From: Selenomonadaceae bacterium
GTDB taxonomy: Bacteria > Bacillota > Negativicutes > Selenomonadales > Selenomonadaceae
Direction: 5' to 3'
DNA: 8,628 bases
NCBI GenBank assembly: GCA_017390245.1
Contig: JAFPCE010000137.1
Coordinates: forward strand, 1 to 8,628
The translations under genes were made by a program, and so were the position numbers. The notes beneath the pieces are model-generated. The model was not told the origin of the DNA. It saw only the letters and a program-made list of their open reading frames with translations, and searched no databases. Shown here piece after piece: positions 5,541 through 8,628 of the stretch (position 1 is its first letter; the number at the start of each line of letters is the position of its first letter).

Positions 5541-7970
5541 GTGGAATTTGGCAGCGGTAAAATTTTACCGGTAAATCTGGAAAATGAAATGCGTAATTCC
5601 TATATAGATTACGCCATGAGTGTTATTGTTTCCAGAGCTTTACCAGATGTCCGTGATGGATTAAAGCCAGTACATAGAAGAATTTTGTATGCTATGCAAG
5701 AGGCTGGTATGACTTCAGGCAAGCCATACAAGAAATCTGCCCGTATCGTCGGCGAAGTTTTAGGTAAGTATCATCCACATGGTGACAGCTCTGTTTATGA
5801 TGCTATTGTCCGCATGGCACAGGATTTCTCCATGCGTTATATGCTGGCAGATGGCCATGGCAACTTTGGTTCTGTAGATGGTGACCCTGCTGCAGCAATG
5901 CGTTATACAGAGGTCAGAATGTCAAAAATATCTGAGCTGATGCTGCAGGATATTGACAAGGATACAGTGGAATTCATCCCTAACTATGATGAATCCTTAA
6001 AGGAGCCTGCAGTACTGCCATCTAAGTTCCCTGAGCTTCTGGTAAATGGTACTTCTGGTATTGCAGTAGGCATGGCTACTAATATTCCTCCTCATAACCT
6101 AGGTGAGGTTATTGATGGTGTATTGATGCTTTTGGATAACAGCGATACTACCATTGAGGAATTAATGACAGTTATCAAGGGACCAGATTTCCCTACTGGC
6201 GGCCTGATTATGGGTACTAATGGTATCAGGGACGCCTATACCAAGGGACGTGGTGCTGTAAAGATGCGTGCCAAGGCTCACATTGAGCCAATGGCTAATG
6301 GCAAAAACAGGATTCTGGTTACTGAGCTGCCATATCAGGTAAATAAGGCACGTTTGATTGAGAAGATTGCTGAACTGGCCCGTGATAAGGAAATTGACGG
6401 CATTACTGATCTTCGGGATGAGTCTGACCGCAAGGGTATGTGCATTGTCATAGAGCTGCGCAAGGATGTAAATCCAGATATTATTTTAAATCAGCTGTAC
6501 AAGCATACCCAGCTGCAGGATACCTTTGGCGTTATCATGCTGGCGCTGGTTAACAATCAGCCACGCATTCTTAATTTAAAGCAGGTTCTTCACTATTATA
6601 TCCTGCATCAGGAGGATGTAATAACCCGCAGAACTAAGTATGAGCTGGAAAAGGCACAGGCCCGTGCTCATATTTTAGAGGGCTTGAATATTGCTTTAGA
6701 TCATATTGATGCTGTTATTACTACCATCAGAGAGTCAAGAACAGCAGATATTGCCCGCAGTGCCCTCATGTCTGGTTTTGGCCTTACTGATAAGCAGGCT
6801 CAGGCTATTCTTGATTTGCGTCTGCAGCGCTTAACTGGCCTGGAGCGTGAAAAGATTGAGGAGGAATACCAGGAAATCTTAAAGAAGATTGAATGGTTAC
6901 AGTCTGTACTGGCAGATGAAGGCAAGATTAAGCAGATTATCAAGGAAGAGCTGCTGCAGGTAAAGGCTAAGTTTGGCGATGAGCGCCGTACTACTATTAC
7001 TTATGATATGTCAGAAATGGATATTGAGGATCTCATTGCTGATGAAGATGTAGTAGTTACCATGACTCATAATAACTACATAAAGCGCATGAAGCTTGAT
7101 ACCTACAAGACTCAGCTGAGAAATGGCACTGGCATCATCGGCATGGTTACCAAGGAAGGTGACTTTGTAGAGGATATTCTCATTACTACAACTCACCATA
7201 CTATACTGTTCTTTACCAGCCGTGGCCGGGTACATTATCTGAAGGCTTATGAGATACCTGAGTCTGGCCGTACTACCCGTGGCACAGCAATGATTAACCT
7301 CTTAAAGCTGGAAGAGGGAGAAAAGATTAGTGCAGTGCTGCAGGTTAAGGATTATAATCCAGAACGTTACCTCTTTATGGCTACTAAGAAGGGTATTGTC
7401 AAGAAGGTTCAGCTGTCTGTATTTAACATTAACCGCAAGATTGGCGTTATTGCTATTAAGCTGGATGAGGACGATGAGCTGATTGGTGTTAAGTCTACTA
7501 ATGGCAAGAAGAACATCGTGCTGGGAACCAGAAAGGGTTATGCTACCATCTTCAGCGAGGATGAGGTTCGTTCTATGGGCCGTATTGCCCGTGGTGTCAA
7601 GGGCATTACCCTGAGACCTGGCGATGAAGTAGTGGGCATGGATACCATTAAGGAAAATTATGAGATTCTCACAGTTACTGCCGGCGGCTTTGGCAAGCGT
7701 ACCAAGGTTGAGGAATACAGTACCTACCACCGTGGTGGCAAGGGCATGAAGAACCTGAAGGTAACTGAAAAAACTGGTGAGGTTATCGGTATCAAGGTTG
7801 TGTGCGACGGCCAGGAGCTGATGCTTATCAGCAGTGAGGGCAAGATTATCCGCACAGAGATTTCCGGTATTTCCTGTATTGGCAGAGATACCCAGGGAGT
7901 AATGGTCATGAAAACCAGCGAAAATGACCAGGTAAGCTCCATGGCGATTATGGCACAGAAATCTGAATAA
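5541..7970 (+). CDS. gyrA: DNA gyrase subunit A
   Basis: Breakage-reunion subunit of gyrase, partner of the gyrB product. The 809 residues begin at GTG 5541, preceded by AGGTGAG (5531-5537). The N-terminal winged-helix region carries catalytic Tyr122 in RYTE and matches E. coli numbering. The quinolone region has Ser83 and Asp87 unchanged (HGDSSVYD, Ser at 84), so no common resistance substitution is seen. The tower and coiled-coil regions follow up to about 485, ending with the hydrophobic LDLRLQRLTGLE segment near 424-435. The C-terminal beta-pinwheel (about 495-809) wraps DNA. Its first-blade GyrA box is degenerate, QLRNGTG at 525-531, while a box-like YHRGGKG remains at 729-735. There is no long acidic tail. 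Homology to ParC was considered; the pinwheel length and residual box favour GyrA. It is transcribed alone, with its own promoter and terminator. Confidence 0.96.
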   Translation: MEFGSGKILPVNLENEMRNSYIDYAMSVIVSRALPDVRDGLKPVHRRILYAMQEAGMTSGKPYKKSARIVGEVLGKYHPHGDSSVYDAIVRMAQDFSMRYMLADGHGNFGSVDGDPAAAMRYTEVRMSKISELMLQDIDKDTVEFIPNYDESLKEPAVLPSKFPELLVNGTSGIAVGMATNIPPHNLGEVIDGVLMLLDNSDTTIEELMTVIKGPDFPTGGLIMGTNGIRDAYTKGRGAVKMRAKAHIEPMANGKNRILVTELPYQVNKARLIEKIAELARDKEIDGITDLRDESDRKGMCIVIELRKDVNPDIILNQLYKHTQLQDTFGVIMLALVNNQPRILNLKQVLHYYILHQEDVITRRTKYELEKAQARAHILEGLNIALDHIDAVITTIRESRTADIARSALMSGFGLTDKQAQAILDLRLQRLTGLEREKIEEEYQEILKKIEWLQSVLADEGKIKQIIKEELLQVKAKFGDERRTTITYDMSEMDIEDLIADEDVVVTMTHNNYIKRMKLDTYKTQLRNGTGIIGMVTKEGDFVEDILITTTHHTILFFTSRGRVHYLKAYEIPESGRTTRGTAMINLLKLEEGEKISAVLQVKDYNPERYLFMATKKGIVKKVQLSVFNINRKIGVIAIKLDEDDELIGVKSTNGKKNIVLGTRKGYATIFSEDEVRSMGRIARGVKGITLRPGDEVVGMDTIKENYEILTVTAGGFGKRTKVEEYSTYHRGGKGMKNLKVTEKTGEVIGIKVVCDGQELMLISSEGKIIRTEISGISCIGRDTQGVMVMKTSENDQVSSMAIMAQKSE

Positions 7971-7978
7971 TAAATTGG

Positions 7979-8012
7979 GAATGCTGCCAGAAATCTGGTG
8001 GCATTCTTTTTT
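7979..8012 (+). terminator. Terminator after gyrA
   Basis: GAATGCTGCCAG (7979-7990), loop AAAT and CTGGTGGCATTC (7995-8006) form 12 bp with two G-U pairs on the plus strand, followed by six T (8007-8012). Confidence 0.92.
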
Positions 8013-8043
8013 GAGAAAATTTTAGTTACATATAGATTTTTTG

Positions 8044-8072
8044 TTGAAAAATGGAAAATAATAAATTAAAAT
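8044..8072 (+). promoter_or_regulatory. Promoter of cdd
   Basis: TTGAAA (8044-8049), a 17-nt spacer and TAAAAT (8067-8072). The predicted start near 8079 leaves almost no leader before ATG 8088 but about 39 nt before ATG 8118, which supports the later start. Confidence 0.6.
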
Positions 8073-8100
8073 TAAGCGTAAAGTACTATGAAAGCCATGA

Positions 8101-8106
8101 AGGGAG
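8101..8106 (+). promoter_or_regulatory. Shine-Dalgarno site selecting ATG 8118
   Basis: AGGGAG lies 11 nt before ATG 8118. No such site precedes ATG 8088 or ATG 8097. Confidence 0.55.
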
Positions 8107-8117
8107 TGCTGAAAGTT

Positions 8118-8525
8118 ATGAATCAGGATGTATATGATGCGATGATAAGAACGGCTAAGGAGGCCCGCTATAAATCCTATAGTCCATATTCCAAGGTTAA
8201 AGTAGGTGCCTGCGCCCTTACTAGTGATGGTACTCTTTATGGTGCCTGCAATGTGGAGAATTCTTCTCTTTCTCTGTCTATGTGCGCTGAGCGCAGTGCT
8301 GTGTGCAAGGCTATTGCTGATGGCAAGCTGGAGTTTGATGCTGTGGCTGTTGTAGCAGATACTATGGATCCATTTGTACCATGTGGCTGCTGCTGCCAGG
8401 TAATGTCTGAGTTCAATATTCCAGAGGTGGTTATGGCTAATTTAGACGGTGATATCCGTGTGATGCAGCTGCAGGAATTAGCACCTTATGCCATAAATAT
8501 GGGTACTAATAAAATAAAGGAATAA
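8118..8525 (+). CDS. cdd: Cytidine deaminase (small, tetrameric type)
   Basis: Deaminates cytidine and deoxycytidine to uridine and deoxyuridine in pyrimidine salvage, in the cytosol. From ATG 8118 the protein has 135 residues, close to the 136 of B. subtilis Cdd, and begins MNQDVYDAM in line with that family; the upstream ATG 8088 would add ten unaligned residues. The substrate motif NVEN is at 45-48. CAE at 56-58 supplies zinc ligand Cys56 and catalytic Glu58, and PCGCCCQ at 88-94 supplies Cys89 and Cys92. Oddly, the residue after the last ligand is Cys93, where well-studied relatives have Arg, and Cys91 is an additional cysteine, so CCC is encoded by three TGC codons. Arg59 after CAE is kept. 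Another CDA-fold deaminase cannot be fully excluded, but the whole-length match makes Cdd most likely. It is a single-gene unit with its own promoter and terminator. Confidence 0.92.
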   Translation: MNQDVYDAMIRTAKEARYKSYSPYSKVKVGACALTSDGTLYGACNVENSSLSLSMCAERSAVCKAIADGKLEFDAVAVVADTMDPFVPCGCCCQVMSEFNIPEVVMANLDGDIRVMQLQELAPYAINMGTNKIKE

Positions 8526-8581
8526 AAATTTTAAAGCTGAATAAAGGCAGGGCTGTGGCTATGCAGCCTTATGCTACAGAT

Positions 8582-8621
8582 AAGGACTGTTAGTGAAAAA
8601 GCGCTGGCAGTCCTTTCTTTT
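8582..8621 (+). terminator. Terminator after cdd
   Basis: Bases 8582-8595 pair with 8602-8615 (outer part AAGGACTG/CAGTCCTT, inner part with three G-U pairs on the plus strand) around a 6-nt A-rich loop, followed by TTTCTTTTC. A smaller hairpin, AGGGCTG/CAGCCTT (8549-8555 with 8564-8570), lies just before it. Confidence 0.8.
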
Positions 8622-8628
8622 CATAAAA

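Noticed and set aside
5787..5801. Quinolone-resistance mutation in gyrA.
   Set aside because: Codons 83 and 87 encode Ser and Asp, the susceptible-type residues. Ser at 84 is different from E. coli, but I know no reason to link it to resistance.
7302..7730. 142-codon open frame antisense to gyrA.
   Set aside because: It lies entirely opposite the conserved gyrA pinwheel and shows no domain or start signal; a by-product of gyrA codon use.
8088..8117. ATG 8088 as the cdd start.
   Set aside because: No SD site, almost no leader after the predicted transcription start, and the extra residues do not align with the family.
8561..8593. Ten-residue leader peptide (MQPYATDKDC) overlapping the cdd terminator, as an attenuator.
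   Set aside because: No convincing SD site, no run of regulatory codons, and no gene visible downstream; the hairpin is explained as the cdd terminator.

Overview
The window is AT-rich bacterial DNA whose genes end in strong intrinsic terminators and start after purine-rich Shine-Dalgarno (SD) sites. Layout and protein relationships point to the Bacillota. The remB (YaaB/DUF370)-gyrB pair sits where it does near the Bacillota chromosomal origin, and the gyrase sequences are of Bacillota type. A Negativicutes-like gut anaerobe is my guess only.

Layout. Positions 1-2482 hold a co-directional block: the 3' end of an unidentified gene, a remB-like regulator gene and gyrB, with gaps of 2-3 nt and a terminator at 2501-2527. 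Next come htpX (membrane zinc protease, plus strand), a divergent guanylate-kinase-like gene on the minus strand, a roughly 360-nt intergenic region, a short Ppx/GppA-type phosphatase gene (plus), gyrA (plus) and cdd (cytidine deaminase, plus). From htpX onward every gene appears to be its own transcription unit, with a recognisable promoter and a hairpin terminator. The two gyrase genes, commonly adjacent in Bacillota, are separated here by about 3 kb carrying three unrelated genes.

The least explained stretch is 4245-4375. On the minus strand it has an extended -10 promoter, three hairpins, and a 16-bp terminal helix whose three imperfect positions become G-U pairs only when read as minus-strand RNA. 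I interpret it as an undescribed small RNA of about 120 nt. One loop carries AUCACCUCC, identical to the anti-Shine-Dalgarno end of 16S rRNA, and a competing hairpin would hide it. I do not recognise the family.

Functionally the window combines DNA topology (GyrA2B2), membrane protein quality control (HtpX), nucleotide or polyphosphate metabolism (Ppx/GppA, kinase-like protein, Cdd) and a matrix-type regulator. Other points of note are a degenerate first GyrA box, an acidic GyrB N-terminal extension, loss of GMP-binding residues in the kinase-like protein, and an Arg-to-Cys change beside the Cdd zinc site.
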